Source: Blattamonas nauphoetae
Taxonomy: Eukaryota > Preaxostyla > Oxymonadida
Reading direction: 5' to 3'
Length of the DNA: 64,000 bases
NCBI GenBank assembly: GCA_033064195.1
Contig: JARBJD010000256.1
Span: 1-64,000, forward strand
In this document: in pieces, positions 1 through 10,169 of the stretch
How the letters are laid out: the number at the start of each line of letters is the position of its first letter
How positions within the stretch are numbered: the stretch's first letter is position 1
Position numbers and translations under genes: made by a program
The notes under the pieces: model-generated
Told to the model about the DNA's origin: nothing
The model's database searches: none
The model's input: the letters and a program-made list of their open reading frames with translations, nothing else

Positions 1-1
1 T

Positions 2-100
2 CAACAACACGACGATGATGAAGAGGATGAGGAATACACAGTCGCAATCAATGCGAAAACGAATAATGTGTCAGTGGACGAAATATGTCAACAATCTTGA
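2..100 (+). CDS. 3' end of an unidentified gene with an acidic segment (partial)
   Basis: An open frame enters from the left edge and stops at a TGA. It codes for about 32 residues beginning with two Gln and a run of Asp and Glu, then a mixed hydrophilic tail. I do not recognise it. It could be the end of a host gene or chance, since acidic low-complexity frames are common; nothing downstream up to about 900 supports a continuation. Confidence 0.25.
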   Translation, partial: QQHDDDEEDEEYTVAINAKTNNVSVDEICQQS

Positions 101-1665
101 CTGTCAAATCATGAATATCCGATGAGGAACTCGGAATAGAATATTGTTGAAAGATACCGAGAATCCCCTGAAGAAGATGAAAAGATCCTCAGGTGTTGGG
201 GTGGATTGTGGCTCAGAAATGGCTTTGTTTTGCAAATGTGTTCGAATTTGTTCGGAAACGATCGTGGACAAAACAGAAACACGTTCTTGATTCAGAAAAT
301 CTCTGGAAAAAGAAGCGTGAGGATGAACGCGAAAAAGATGGCAGACGAAGCGTTAGTTGTTAAAGATAAGTGATCAAATTCATCTGAAGAAGCGATGAGA
401 ACGAACTGAACGAACTGTAACGACCTGTCATCTGTCCAGAGCGTCGAAGAACTCATCGCTCAGATGTGGAAATGGCAGAGATAACGATTCAGATCGTAGC
501 TTTGTTCCAAAAGAGCCAAAACATATCTTACCAATTTCCTGAAGGAGAATCATTGTGATAACTTCAAACTTGATATAAATCCTGAACTTGGTCTTTTGTG
601 TTCATCCCCTACAAGCTGTGAAAAAGAGAATATCTCCAGAATTCGGAATTGTCCAGCAAAGTCTTTGGAAGAATGATTGACTTTCACGAATCAAAGTGCT
701 GCCAACATGAACCCCGGGACAATCTTTCGATCATCCGTCTCCAATCCAACCTCCAAATCGTTCTGCGCATCAGTCACCAGGGCACCATTTTGCCTGAGTA
801 TCTTGGAACATTACGTCGAGGGCTCGGTACTTGAACTTGTCATGTAATTGAAACCTCAATGAAAGTTTTTTTGAGAAATCTCAAATTAAGGAATGATCAT
901 CCCATCCAACAATTCTTCTGAATGCATTATCATTAATTTTGGCCCTTGTGTGCTTGTCTTTCATCTTAAGCAATTCTACTCACCGCTTCGATCATTGCCA
1001 TCTCCGCTGGTTCAGAATCACTCTCACTCGTCTCAACTTTCTCGACGCTTCAGACGATGACGTGTCCTCTTCTGGACTTGTCGACGGAATGAACCATCAC
1101 TTCGACTCCGTCGCCTTCGCAACTTGACAGAGCAGTTGGGAGGAGCACATGTCTTTGAGGGGATTTGCTTATTCGGAGGATGAGCCGGTGAGGTTCAATA
1201 GGCAGGTTCAATGCTTGGCAGTTCGGTGGTTGGTGAGGGATGGACGTAGATGGGAAGCTAGACGCGACGATCTTCGCCGCGGACGGCAGTGACTGGCAGG
1301 ACCGAGAAAAGCGTGGCGAGGCTGGTGTCGTTCTTAAATGGGTGATTTTGCCACACTGCCTGTCGCGCGACACACCATCGAAGCAGATCGGGGAGAGGAT
1401 GTTGTCAGGAAAATGGTTTGTTGGATTTGACGAGGAGAGATGAAACAGATTGTTCAGACTCGTCTGACGAGACGCAGAAAGGTTGGGAGTCGAATAAATG
1501 GAGGAGAGCCATCGTTTGTTTGATGGGACCGATCATCTGTTCCTGAGCTGTGTCGCCTTCCTCTGATTCTCCGCCAGCTGACACTCCTGAAACGTCAGTG
1601 GTGACACGGAGGTGGTCAGAGATCAAAGAGGTGCTGATGATTCCATTTGATGGTTTTGGAGTTGA
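101..1665. other. Left flank, no supportable gene
   Basis: The first 800 bases are AT-rich and every frame is interrupted. From about 1030 to 1620 base composition rises towards GC and short open frames of 60 to 107 codons appear on both strands, which looks like a decayed host gene rather than an active one. No family could be named. The stretch ends exactly where the inverted repeat of the Polinton begins. Confidence 0.5.
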
Positions 1666-1966
1666 AGTAGTGGTATAAGCGAAATGGGAACCAAACTGGC
1701 ATAGGTGATACTCCTAGGAGAATTGGAACGAGAAATCAATTTTGAATCTCAAAGCCAATTGATTTTTTTTTAATATGACTCATTCTAATTTCCATCTCAC
1801 TTACTACTGAAAATATTGACATTTCAGAGTAGTCAATATTTGGCCGTAAATTCAAAAATAAAGGCGAAAAACGGACCTCTTGAAAAGTGTCTTTTGGAAG
1901 CAAATTTTGAGTACTTTTAGAAAACAACGTCGATTTCTTTTTTATTCAATTTTTAATTTGTATAAA

Positions 1967-2560
1967 ATGAGCAGCGTCTTGACACCAACACAACTACTGG
2001 AAATTTTGGACAAAGAAGATTTGAAAATGACATCACCTCCAACTCTCAATCGACAAGGAACAACATATCTCACAGGAAGCACTTTCGAATACTATCTCGA
2101 AGAGAAACCAGATGAAACTTATCAAGTGTACGTCAATAGTTTCGTCAAAGGATACAGACCACATCTGAATCGCCAGAAATATCTTCGACCAGCAAATCGT
2201 TGTACAAAAGAGAAGCTTATTGAATCAATGAAAAATGAGAATTGTGAACTCATTTCTGAATACACTCATTCAAGTACTCCAGTATCATATCGACATGAAG
2301 GAATTGAATGGATAGTAATCCCATCAAAATGGATGAAAGGATTCAGAACTCATCAGAACAAACGAAAACGATACACACAATCGTTTGTTGAAAATGAATT
2401 GAAAAAAGAGAATTGTGAACTCATTGGAACATACACAAAGGTACTTGAGCCATTCAAATATCGCGATTTACGAACAAAGAATGAGTATTACGTTCGCTTG
2501 GACAATTGGTTGTATTTTGGAGACCGTCCTCACTTGAAAAAGTACCATGAAAGGTCTTGA
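1967..2560 (+). CDS. Terminal-repeat gene A, tandem 55-residue modules (left copy)
   Basis: The frame codes for 197 residues from the ATG at 1967, which follows the A/T motif TTAATTTGTATAAA used by other genes of this element. The protein is built from about three to four imperfect modules of roughly 55 residues, each with the pattern E..L...NC.L...Y.....P..Y......W.....W..G.RPH..K. The layout recalls eroded treble-clef or zinc-ribbon repeat domains found in large DNA viruses, but most metal-binding Cys pairs are not visible, so this is only a suggestion. A nearly identical copy lies in the right repeat. Its place in the terminal repeat and its basic residues fit a DNA-binding or end-recognition role; function unknown. 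Confidence 0.7.
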   Translation: MSSVLTPTQLLEILDKEDLKMTSPPTLNRQGTTYLTGSTFEYYLEEKPDETYQVYVNSFVKGYRPHLNRQKYLRPANRCTKEKLIESMKNENCELISEYTHSSTPVSYRHEGIEWIVIPSKWMKGFRTHQNKRKRYTQSFVENELKKENCELIGTYTKVLEPFKYRDLRTKNEYYVRLDNWLYFGDRPHLKKYHERS

Positions 2561-4266
2561 AACTACTGAAAATCTATTTTTGACCACAAATCAGTCGAAT
2601 CCAATGTGAGAACCATTTCGAAAAATTCTGCAAAAAATTCTAAAATCTTGGGGACACTGTAGGTCATCGATCAAGACAATCCTGATCAAAATCGGTTGGG
2701 AATTCGTCGAACTGTGTACCGAACTTAGGTCCAAAAAGTGACGAAAAAGTCGATGTTCAGATTTCGCCACTATGAACACCTTTATGTCTCAAATTGTGTT
2801 CAAACACGTTCTAAAATTACGAAATTGATGTTGATAGGTGAAATTTTAGGAAAAAAGCACTTTTGAAAAAAAAGTTTGATCCGACCCCACAACATATTTT
2901 GAAAATGACAAAATTTTTAAGGAGGAGAAAGTGACGTCTCGCTCTTCTCCTACACGTCACTTTTCACCCTCTGATGGTCTCAAAACGTGTCAAATCGGTA
3001 GTGGACAGGTATTCGCGTCATTCGGTTCTGACGATCCTCGACACACGATCGTTTTCACAATTTTTTGTCAATTTTCATTTTAAACGATTTTCCTTCAAAC
3101 AACTTCACAATTACACTCAAGCGACGCTTTTTTGAGAATTCTGGTTGTACATCACCTATAGTTCGCTCTGGAGGGTCGGTTTTTCGATCACACTTGTGAC
3201 GACACATTTGCACCAACATTTTGACACTATGGATTTTTTGATCCGATTTTCACTGCAAATCCTTCTTTCTCACGGTATGAGTGAGGTGTGCCTGAATTTT
3301 GAGGAGATGTTGTCGGATAGTTCTCCCATAAAGTCACTTTTTCATGTTTTCACTTCTCAACTTTTGACCGTTTTTGTCACTTCAAAACCGACTGTAGTCC
3401 CTTTCATTTCATCACTTTCTCTCCCCATTTCACATATGATCTGTTCATCATTCCTCTTCATTTTGCTCATATCACTTCCATTTTGTGGGCCGTTCTCACT
3501 TCACTAGCACATCATTTTAGTCAACTTTTCATCAACTTTTTCACAAAAACAGAGTAAATGAAAGCGAAACAAGCATGAATGAAGTGGGCAAGTATGAAAC
3601 TGAGAGGGAAATTGACGAACGTGAAAATGACGTGAAATGTGACACCAATAGTGAAAATGTCGCTTGTGTTCAGGTTTTTTTCTCTTAAAAACAACAAAAA
3701 TGATTCAAAAATGTATGTGAAATGATGAAGATTACGGAAAAATTCCGAGATATGAAGTGAGCCGTTGAAAGTGAGATCTCTGCAAAAGTCCGGAAAACTC
3801 AGTAAACGGGAATTAGTGTGTTGTATTGGAGAAAAAGTTACAGAGAAAGAAACATGAATGAAATGGTTAAAAAGGATAATCAATGAAAAAACGAAGACGG
3901 AAGTGGTCATGAAAATGAAAACATAACGAGTGAAAATGAAGTGACAATTCGGTTGAAACTAGTGAAAACAGAGCTGAAACAAGATAAAAATGATGTCGAT
4001 ATGGTGAAGAATGCATACTTTTACCGAGATCTGGACACGGTTGTGAATCGCTCAATAACTCTGCAAAAGTCCGGAAAAACGAAAAAAGTGAGCATACCAC
4101 GATGATCTCCAACTGCCAACGGATCCAAAACGCACAGAATCTGAACGAAACGAACATAGTTGAGAAATGAGTGATCGAACCCATTGATCCTCGTTTCTGG
4201 AGAAAAATCCAAAACTGAGAAATCAATGAAAGAAAATCTAATTTTGACTTTTTTAATTTGTAAGAA
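2561..4266. other. Non-coding interior of the left terminal repeat
   Basis: This 1.7-kb stretch is rich in T on one strand and full of short motifs such as CACTTC, TTTTCAC and GTGAAA. The frames of 60 to 140 codons seen here are dominated by Phe, Ser, His and Leu and occur on both strands, as expected of a simple-composition region. They are not conserved as protein between the two terminal repeats. I read it as structural or regulatory terminal-repeat DNA without genes. Confidence 0.7.
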
Positions 4267-5323
4267 ATGAATCCAACTGCGATGTACAAGGAAAGACGTC
4301 GAGTATGTTCAGAACAAGCATTAATTGAATCAATGAGAGAAGAGAACTGTTCACTAGTCTCTGAGTATGTCAGAAATAATGTGCCGGTGACGTATGTTCA
4401 TGAGGGAATCAAGAATTTTAATTCCAATGAAAGAGCAAACAGAAATGAATCGACAAAAATACAATTCACAAATGATTGAGAAAATGATTGATCATAATCT
4501 CTCAACAACCAACGAGAATTCGGCAGTGATAGACACACTACAGAAGACAACAGAAGCACACAAGTCAGCGATTTCATCAATCCAAAAAGTGGTGAGCACA
4601 AATGGATCAATAACTTGTTCAGCTGGTATTACAACACCAACAATCGGAGGATTGATTAATGTGAATGGAGCAAAGTGGAACATCTCAGAAGGATCACTTC
4701 CGAAGTATCCTGGAACATATCCGGCATCGACATTTAAGTCTGGCATTTCAATTTCACAATCGATTTCAGAAACATCAGGAATTCAGTTCAATGGTGATGG
4801 CATAATTATGTGGTCTCCGTATGACTCACCAGCTTTGTAATACTACGATGAGGACACTGGTTCAGGAGTGTTTTCAATATCCACAACAGGAAGTTTTTCT
4901 CAGCTATCAGACAGAAGAGTGAAAAGAAATATTGAACCGTACCCCGATGTTCTTGAACAACTGAATAAAGTGGAAATCGTGCAGTATCAGTTCAACACAT
5001 TCGACTCGAAGATCAACAAAGTCACAAAACAAATAGAGAAGGAGACGGATGAAGAACACTTGAAGAACTGCAAAGAGAAATGTGAATGTCTGAAGAAGGA
5101 AAGTGAGAAGAAACACATTGGTGTAATTGCTCAACAGATCCAAGGCATATTCCCCGAAGTCGTGAATGATTCCAATCCAGATTGTCTTCAAGTTGATTAT
5201 GCAGAACTCTCTTGCTTCTGTCTCAAAGCCATTCAGGAACTGAGTGGCATTGTCGGGCAACAACAGACACTCATCAATGAACTCATACAAAAATATAACT
5301 CACTGATTAGTATTCCAACATGA
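4267..5323 (+). pseudogene. Fibre-like gene with S74 chaperone domain (Polinton 1, broken)
   Basis: The first part of the region shares its start and about 47 codons with terminal-repeat gene B, then passes into a Gly, Ser and Thr-rich stretch typical of fibre shafts. The last part has the hallmarks of an intramolecular chaperone domain of the endosialidase type (peptidase S74): an S-D-R-R-V-K-R-N-I start, the block HIGVIAQQIQ followed by FPEVV, an L.VDY..L motif and a C-terminal coiled coil. In phages and some large viruses this domain trimerises and matures receptor-binding fibres, so a capsid spike is the likely role. The open frame is broken one or two times. A homologue lies at the same place in Polinton 2. 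Confidence 0.75.
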
Positions 5324-5717
5324 GATCAACCAGAAATTCATAATACTCTTTTATTATTTTTCCATTGATTGTCTCGGTTGTTTCCATCTCAATCGATTCA
5401 CCAGAACTGTCTTTGAACCAGATCTTCACTATTGACTGTCGAGTACTTAATTCCCACTTCTTTCGCTTCGCAATCTGTTCGTTACAGAAAGCAACAAATG
5501 AATCATTGTGTGCGTCTGTCTGGATCCAATCACCGTGGATTGTAATGTGTTGAGGAATGTCTTTTGAAATGACTGTTGATGTGCCATTAATGTCTTCATT
5601 CACATGAATGAGTTTGCAGTCGAGGAAATGAACATATTTTTGGTTTCTAGAATTGGTAAAATCAGGAGGTAATTGAGCAGTGTGAGAATTCTGAATTGAG
5701 AAGTATCGCTTCACCAT
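5307..5717 (-). CDS. Conserved small Polinton protein, 136 aa, unknown
   Basis: The frame of 136 codons starts at an ATG 12 bp after the A/T motif TATTTTTGTA and is preserved in Polinton 2 (56371-56781) with high protein similarity, which supports a real gene. The sequence is mostly beta-strand-like and hydrophilic, with no signal peptide or membrane segment. It overlaps the 3' end of the convergent fibre gene by a few codons. Size and position next to the capsid-like genes would suit a minor structural protein, but no motif proves that. Confidence 0.7.
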   Translation of the reverse strand: MVKRYFSIQNSHTAQLPPDFTNSRNQKYVHFLDCKLIHVNEDINGTSTVISKDIPQHITIHGDWIQTDAHNDSFVAFCNEQIAKRKKWELSTRQSIVKIWFKDSSGESIEMETTETINGKIIKEYYEFLVDLMLEY

Positions 5718-5755
5718 CGTTGTTTTCTACAAAAATAAAATATCTCATTTGATTC

Positions 5756-7474
5756 TTAATATCCTCTCTTCACTTCTTCATAGGCTTCTTGGAGTCGACG
5801 ATCAATGACATATCGCACTCGTGGTTGTCCATTCTCAATCCAGAACAACCAGTAAGTAGCCTGATGCAATGCCAAAATAGGTGGAGGAGGACCTTCTGGA
5901 GTTGAGGTGAAATTTGGATCGAGTTCACCCTGATTGATAGGTGTTCCTCTGAAGACAATGTTGACTGATTCTGCTGTTGAAATACCTTCTTCACCACCAG
6001 CAATTTCACTTCGATCTGTTGGAACCATAAAAGTGAAACAAGTTGCATCTGTGAATGGTTTTATTTTCTTGTACCGTGTTATGGCAGTCGAACTCCTTCT
6101 TTCCCAAATTCGAGGTTCACAAATGGAATTCTCAAACTCTTCTGTTGCAGAACAACCAATGAAATCACCGTTCACCATCATCATTTGATAGAACTCAGGT
6201 GAGATGGTTGACATTGGGAAATTGGGAAAGTTGGATCCAAGCATTTCGAATTGACCAACATATTGAGGATTGCGAAAGACTGTACACTCGTTTGGTCTTT
6301 CAGGGAATAAGCACATTAGATTCATGAGATTGTTGAGTTTGATACTGATGTTTGATCTCACTCCCATGGCATTTGCAGATGATTGAAATGATTGCGTGTC
6401 AATTCTTTCTGCTTTAATGACATACACAGTTTTTGAGTAAGTGTTGAAGAGAGATTGCTTTGTGGCGTCAGTAATTTGATATCCATAACAAATTGAAGCG
6501 ACTGTATCCACTGATGAGGAGAGGACAGTTGAAGTTGTCTGTTTAGGTTCTATCCAATCCCAATGCGAAACAACAGACGCTGTTCCTTCGGTGTGGTTCG
6601 GTCCTCAATGTCTTTCACATTGTAGAACTGGATTCCCAATTTGTGTAAACTCCATAGTTAAAGTTGACCATTCTCTATCATGCATCATCTGAAGATAACC
6701 TCGTTCAGTATTATGATCAACCTGCCCGGCAGTAGGGGTATCTAATTTTTCTTGAAGTGTTTGTTGAATGACAGTTGATGCACGAATGGGACAATACACA
6801 AGAGAATCAGTTGTCAAATGAAATCGTAACCGTAAATTGCCAAAGATTGAATTCGGATACTGATCAAAGGTACTCAGTGGAAGGAGATTCACAAATGGTA
6901 TTACAAGAGGAATGGTTAACGGATATGAGGTTTCTGTACCACCCATTGGGATTAAATATGCTCCACACACACTTGGATCCATTCTCTGAACATTTTCAAA
7001 TAGACTGTAACAATGCTTCATGTTGTTTTTCTCCTCATACGACTTGAAAGTGTGATACAGAAATGATTCGTGAACATGATTATTCTGAAGTGTGTTGTCA
7101 ATAATGTTTCCTTTACTGTCAACCAGTCTCATGTCTCGAATTGCATCTGATGATGACTTGAAACCGTAGAACATTCCGAAGAAAGATACAAAACTTCTCC
7201 CCCATTGTGTTGGTTTTTTGTATGGAACAGTAATCGTGAGATCTATTCGCAAATGACTCTTCGCAAACTCAGTAACATCATGTCCGTCATAGCACAATGG
7301 AACTTCAATCTCGTCTCCAATTCTGCATGGCATGGGAGGATTTGTTGGATGCACTTCTTGGATGGAGTAGATGTGAGGTTCTGAATCCCATTGTTTGGGC
7401 AAGTACGATTGCACTTCAATTTGCTCAATTAATGTCGATGTTGGTTTGGATTGATTTGATCTGAAACTTCTCAT
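5756..7474 (-). pseudogene. Capsid-like gene 2 (Polinton 1, broken)
   Basis: The product resembles the 621-residue capsid-like protein encoded next to it. Both share an N-terminal block with a Y.G.E...PL pattern, a middle block in which an F.G.K...S....RD motif is followed by an M-or-V-H-E-S-like motif, and a C-terminal block with P-I-x-Q-G-x-L-D and a PPAPILA or PPPPILA motif before a W and a final basic helix. The pair therefore looks like an ancient tandem duplication of a double-jelly-roll type gene; the fold is inferred from family context, not seen. The frame is broken about once. The start lies five bases from the motif TATTTTTCTA. Confidence 0.65.
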
Positions 7475-7478
7475 TTAT

Positions 7479-7494
7479 AGAAAAATAAAAAATA
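7479..7494 (-). promoter_or_regulatory. A/T promoter-like motif, structural class
   Basis: On the minus strand the sequence TATTTTTTATTTTTCT lies just before the ATG at 7474. The same block, TATTTTT followed by one base and TA, occurs at the same distance before the genes starting at 5717, 9387, 9716, 10754 and 15023 and before their counterparts in Polinton 2. Constant spacing to the start suggests a core promoter or initiator with a very short 5' leader. Confidence 0.6.
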
Positions 7495-7521
7495 CAATAT
7501 CATTATTTTCTTTTGTCATTT

Positions 7522-9387
7522 TCAATTTGGAATAATTCCTAAATCTTTGTGCAACGCTTTCAATGTGTGATTTGGATAGTACTCAACTTTTGGTTCACCA
7601 TTGCTGTATCGTAATACCCACCACGTTGTTGCAGTTGTTGCTAAAATAGGCGCTGGAGGATGTGTAAATGTTGTCATATCACCGCCACTTTGACTTGGAT
7701 TGTAAACATTATAGTATGTGTCAAGATTGCCTTGATAGATTGGATGTGATCTTAAAGTGACAGCAGTATTTCCTTTTGAACTGATCGAATCATTGCAGTT
7801 TGTTGGACATCCACTTCTCTGAGTAGGAAAGCACAGAAGGAAGTCAGTATTGTCATGAACTGGACGAACTCTTGTCATTGTTTCATTTGGATATGTTCCG
7901 TCACCAGTGAGTTTCTCTTCAACGAGAGAATCTGTAAGTGATCGCTCCAAATCATCAGGAACAGCTAGGTACGAATCGAGATTGAGAGTCGATAATGCAA
8001 ACTGATAGAAGCGAGCTCCAATTGTTGAAGTCGGTTGTTCTGGATAATACCTGTTTTGCATTGTCACTTGGATGTTCTTCTGCATTGGATTATGGAAGCA
8101 AGTGACTTCATTGTCGTAATGACGAAAGAGAAGCATTATATCCTTTGCATTCACAACAACCATTTGCTGAGTACAATCAATTCCTGTTGCCGTTGGTGTC
8201 TTCTGAAATGGATAGAACGATATCTTCTCAGCTGGAATTGTTCCAGGACGATTCTGATACATCTCCATGAGTTTCTTTATCGCACCATCTTTCATTTTGT
8301 ATCCAACACTCATGCAATACACATCATCAATTCGATAGTTTGTGACGTTTAATGAGATGTACTGATCGACGAATTCTGGTTCTGTTGTCACGACATTGGC
8401 TGTTGAACAAACAATGTCCTTTGTAACTGTTGGTTGCTGAAATGATTGACCAATTTGAACGAAGTTCTTTGTGCATGAGGTGACAAGATTGGTTAGGAAA
8501 TATGGACGATGTTGAATGCAATTGAGAATTGCTGCTTCAATCGTTGGTGCTGCTGCTGTTCCAGTTACGAGTGATGATAGCGTATCTTTCAAAGTGAGTT
8601 CAGGATTAACAGAACAACAAACAAACGCATCTTCATTCATGTGGACACTCAATTTCAAATCGCCAAAGAGACATTTTGGATAGTCAGTCATCCCTGAGAA
8701 TATCAGAAGATCTTCAAGATTAATCGACACACGAATAGGCACATCAATAGTGTCTTGAAACACTCCTGTTCCAGACGTCGTCGTAAAATCCGAAAGTGGA
8801 ATATAAACTCCAGCAACCGATTCATCATGATTCCATGCATTCTGCCAAGGTGTGTGACAATGTTTTCGATTCTCCAATTGACTCTTTGGTTTTATCATGT
8901 TGTAGATGTGAGACTCCATTGATACATCATTGTTTGTTGTGCTGATGATTCTCTGATTGTTGTGAAGAACAGTAAGGTCACGAAAGATTGATGCTGAATG
9001 CTTGAGTCCAACGAAGATGAAGATTCTCTCATTCATGTACGATCCAACCTTACCAGCTGTTGTTTGCCAATTATTGAGTTTCAATGTTGCTGTCATTGTG
9101 AACGTAATGAAGGAATCATCAATTTGACAAATGTCTTGATTACCAGTCAACGGAATGATTATCTCTTGTCCTGTGTAGAATCGTGCATTCTCTGATGGTA
9201 TCAATTCTTGAATCGAAGTACTATGTGCTCCATCATTCATGAGGAAATTAATGTGATGTTCGGACATCAGTTGCTGTTGTATTTGACCCATGTCATCTCT
9301 TGTGTATTCTATCCTTCCAGTGGTATTTCCAGTCAATGATGATGCTCCTGTTCTTTTGTTTGTCAGATGTGTTAAATGTGAGTTCAT
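7522..9387 (-). CDS. Major capsid-like protein, 621 aa
   Basis: The frame is uninterrupted and starts at an ATG nine bases from the motif TTTATTTTTGTTAAA. The length (621 residues), central position in the element, lack of membrane segments and many predicted beta strands fit the double-jelly-roll major capsid protein known from Polintons. Recognisable landmarks are FYTGQEIIIPL near residue 70, IFVGLKHSASIFRDL near 125 and PPAPILATTATTWW near 585. A more decayed homologue is present in Polinton 2, and a divergent paralogue lies immediately downstream. The assignment rests on gene order and comparison between the two paralogues; the fold itself cannot be proved from sequence alone here. Confidence 0.7.
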   Translation of the reverse strand: MNSHLTHLTNKRTGASSLTGNTTGRIEYTRDDMGQIQQQLMSEHHINFLMNDGAHSTSIQELIPSENARFYTGQEIIIPLTGNQDICQIDDSFITFTMTATLKLNNWQTTAGKVGSYMNERIFIFVGLKHSASIFRDLTVLHNNQRIISTTNNDVSMESHIYNMIKPKSQLENRKHCHTPWQNAWNHDESVAGVYIPLSDFTTTSGTGVFQDTIDVPIRVSINLEDLLIFSGMTDYPKCLFGDLKLSVHMNEDAFVCCSVNPELTLKDTLSSLVTGTAAAPTIEAAILNCIQHRPYFLTNLVTSCTKNFVQIGQSFQQPTVTKDIVCSTANVVTTEPEFVDQYISLNVTNYRIDDVYCMSVGYKMKDGAIKKLMEMYQNRPGTIPAEKISFYPFQKTPTATGIDCTQQMVVVNAKDIMLLFRHYDNEVTCFHNPMQKNIQVTMQNRYYPEQPTSTIGARFYQFALSTLNLDSYLAVPDDLERSLTDSLVEEKLTGDGTYPNETMTRVRPVHDNTDFLLCFPTQRSGCPTNCNDSISSKGNTAVTLRSHPIYQGNLDTYYNVYNPSQSGGDMTTFTHPPAPILATTATTWWVLRYSNGEPKVEYYPNHTLKALHKDLGIIPN

Positions 9388-9416
9388 TTTAACAAAAATA
9401 AAAATTACATTTCTCT

Positions 9417-9716
9417 TTACTTTAGTTCTTTTCTTTTTGGTTTCTTCGGTTTCAGCTTTTCTTCCAATCGCAGTATTTCACCTCTGAGCTTGTTCGCAAC
9501 TGCAGTGTTTCCTTCATTCATTGCTTGCTCATATTGTGCCATCTTTTCTGCATGGATTTGCTGATCCGATTTCACATCTGGTATCATCTCAACACCTGTC
9601 TGTGCGACCTTAGAAATCAGTGGTCCAACGAAGGGAATGAGATTCAGAAATGGAGCTCCAACTCTGAGTATGTTTTTGCCAACTGCTGCTAATTTGGATA
9701 ACCAACCTGGTGCCAT
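9417..9716 (-). CDS. Small basic protein with hydrophobic N-terminus, 99 aa
   Basis: I place the start at the MAPGW methionine because the A/T motif lies directly before it and because the same MAPG start opens the next gene in Polinton 2. The first half contains a hydrophobic amphipathic stretch (LNLIPFVGPLISKVAQTG, near residues 25-42), the second half is a charged helix ending in a Lys-rich tail. Small proteins of this plan in adenoviruses and related elements are minor capsid or membrane-lytic proteins; that role is only inferred. Homologue at 60391-60693. Confidence 0.6.
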   Translation of the reverse strand: MAPGWLSKLAAVGKNILRVGAPFLNLIPFVGPLISKVAQTGVEMIPDVKSDQQIHAEKMAQYEQAMNEGNTAVANKLRGEILRLEEKLKPKKPKRKELK

Positions 9717-9753
9717 TTTAGGAAAATAAAAATATTCGAATACTAGTGAATGT

Positions 9754-10098
9754 TTATCCTTTGAATTGAATTTTGGAATTTGACGAGAGTGGCATATCAT
9801 CATTTGAGAATCGTCCATTTCGAGGTGGTTCGTACTCGATCATCTGCGGTTTCTGTGCTCGATTGATCGCCTTGTCTTGCCTTTGCAAGGCTTCGAACCC
9901 TCGGTGAGAGTTTTGTTGATAAACGTCCATCATTCCTCCTAATCCATTGAGTATTCCACCTGCTGTTTGTCCGAATTTACTGTTCGTTTGAGAGAGCAAT
10001 CCACCACCGACTTGAAGTAATGTTGGAGCTAGAGGTTTGATGAATTGAAAGAATTGCTTGCCGATATTTTTGAGTTTGTTGAAACTTCCTGGAGCGAT
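9754..10098 (-). pseudogene. Small Gly/Gln-rich structural-type gene (Polinton 1 copy, broken)
   Basis: The encoded protein has a basic N-terminal helix, a Gly-rich middle (GQTAGGILNGLGGMM) and an Arg/Pro C-terminus (EYEPPRNGR). The counterpart in Polinton 2 (60730-61038) is a clean 102-residue frame that also begins MAPG, so this and the previous gene may be distant paralogues. The copy here looks broken and carries a 37-bp repeat insertion described separately. It probably encodes a minor virion-like protein; unproven. Confidence 0.55.
9874..9910 (-). repeat. 37-bp dispersed repeat, first copy
   Basis: The segment matches 14648-14685 with about five mismatches and one gap, and is absent from the corresponding gene in Polinton 2. 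The minus strand contains GGTTCGAAGCC, which fits the consensus of an RNA polymerase III B box. No tRNA cloverleaf could be folded around it by eye. Confidence 0.55.
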
Positions 10099-10169
10099 TT
10101 ATGTAAAAATAAAAAATACAATTCATTTATAATTTTAACGAGGAAATAATCTCAGAAGAGATTTCTGCC

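Larger units (their letters stand above)
1666..4408 (+). repeat. Left terminal inverted repeat of Polinton 1
   Basis: The stretch matches 19731-22477 in reverse complement. It holds one complete small gene (1967-2560), a long non-coding T/A-rich middle, and the start of a second open frame at 4267. The match stops abruptly at about 4408, inside that second frame. Within the repeat the part near 2870-3130 is clearly less similar to its partner than the rest, so the two ends have not been fully homogenised. Confidence 0.9.

Noticed and set aside
1660-1665. Six-base target duplication of Polinton 1
   Set aside because: AGTTGA and CTCAAT do not match as direct repeats.
3145-4289. Phe/Ser/His-rich frames of 63 to 140 codons on both strands of the Polinton terminal repeats
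   Set aside because: They arise from T-rich simple sequence, overlap each other on opposite strands and are not conserved as protein in the other terminal repeat.
7249-9195. Plus-strand frames of 60 to 105 codons across the capsid-like genes
   Set aside because: They are antisense to long conserved genes and have no start motif.
9874-9910. tRNA gene
   Set aside because: Only a B-box-like core is present; no acceptor or anticodon stem can be placed around it.
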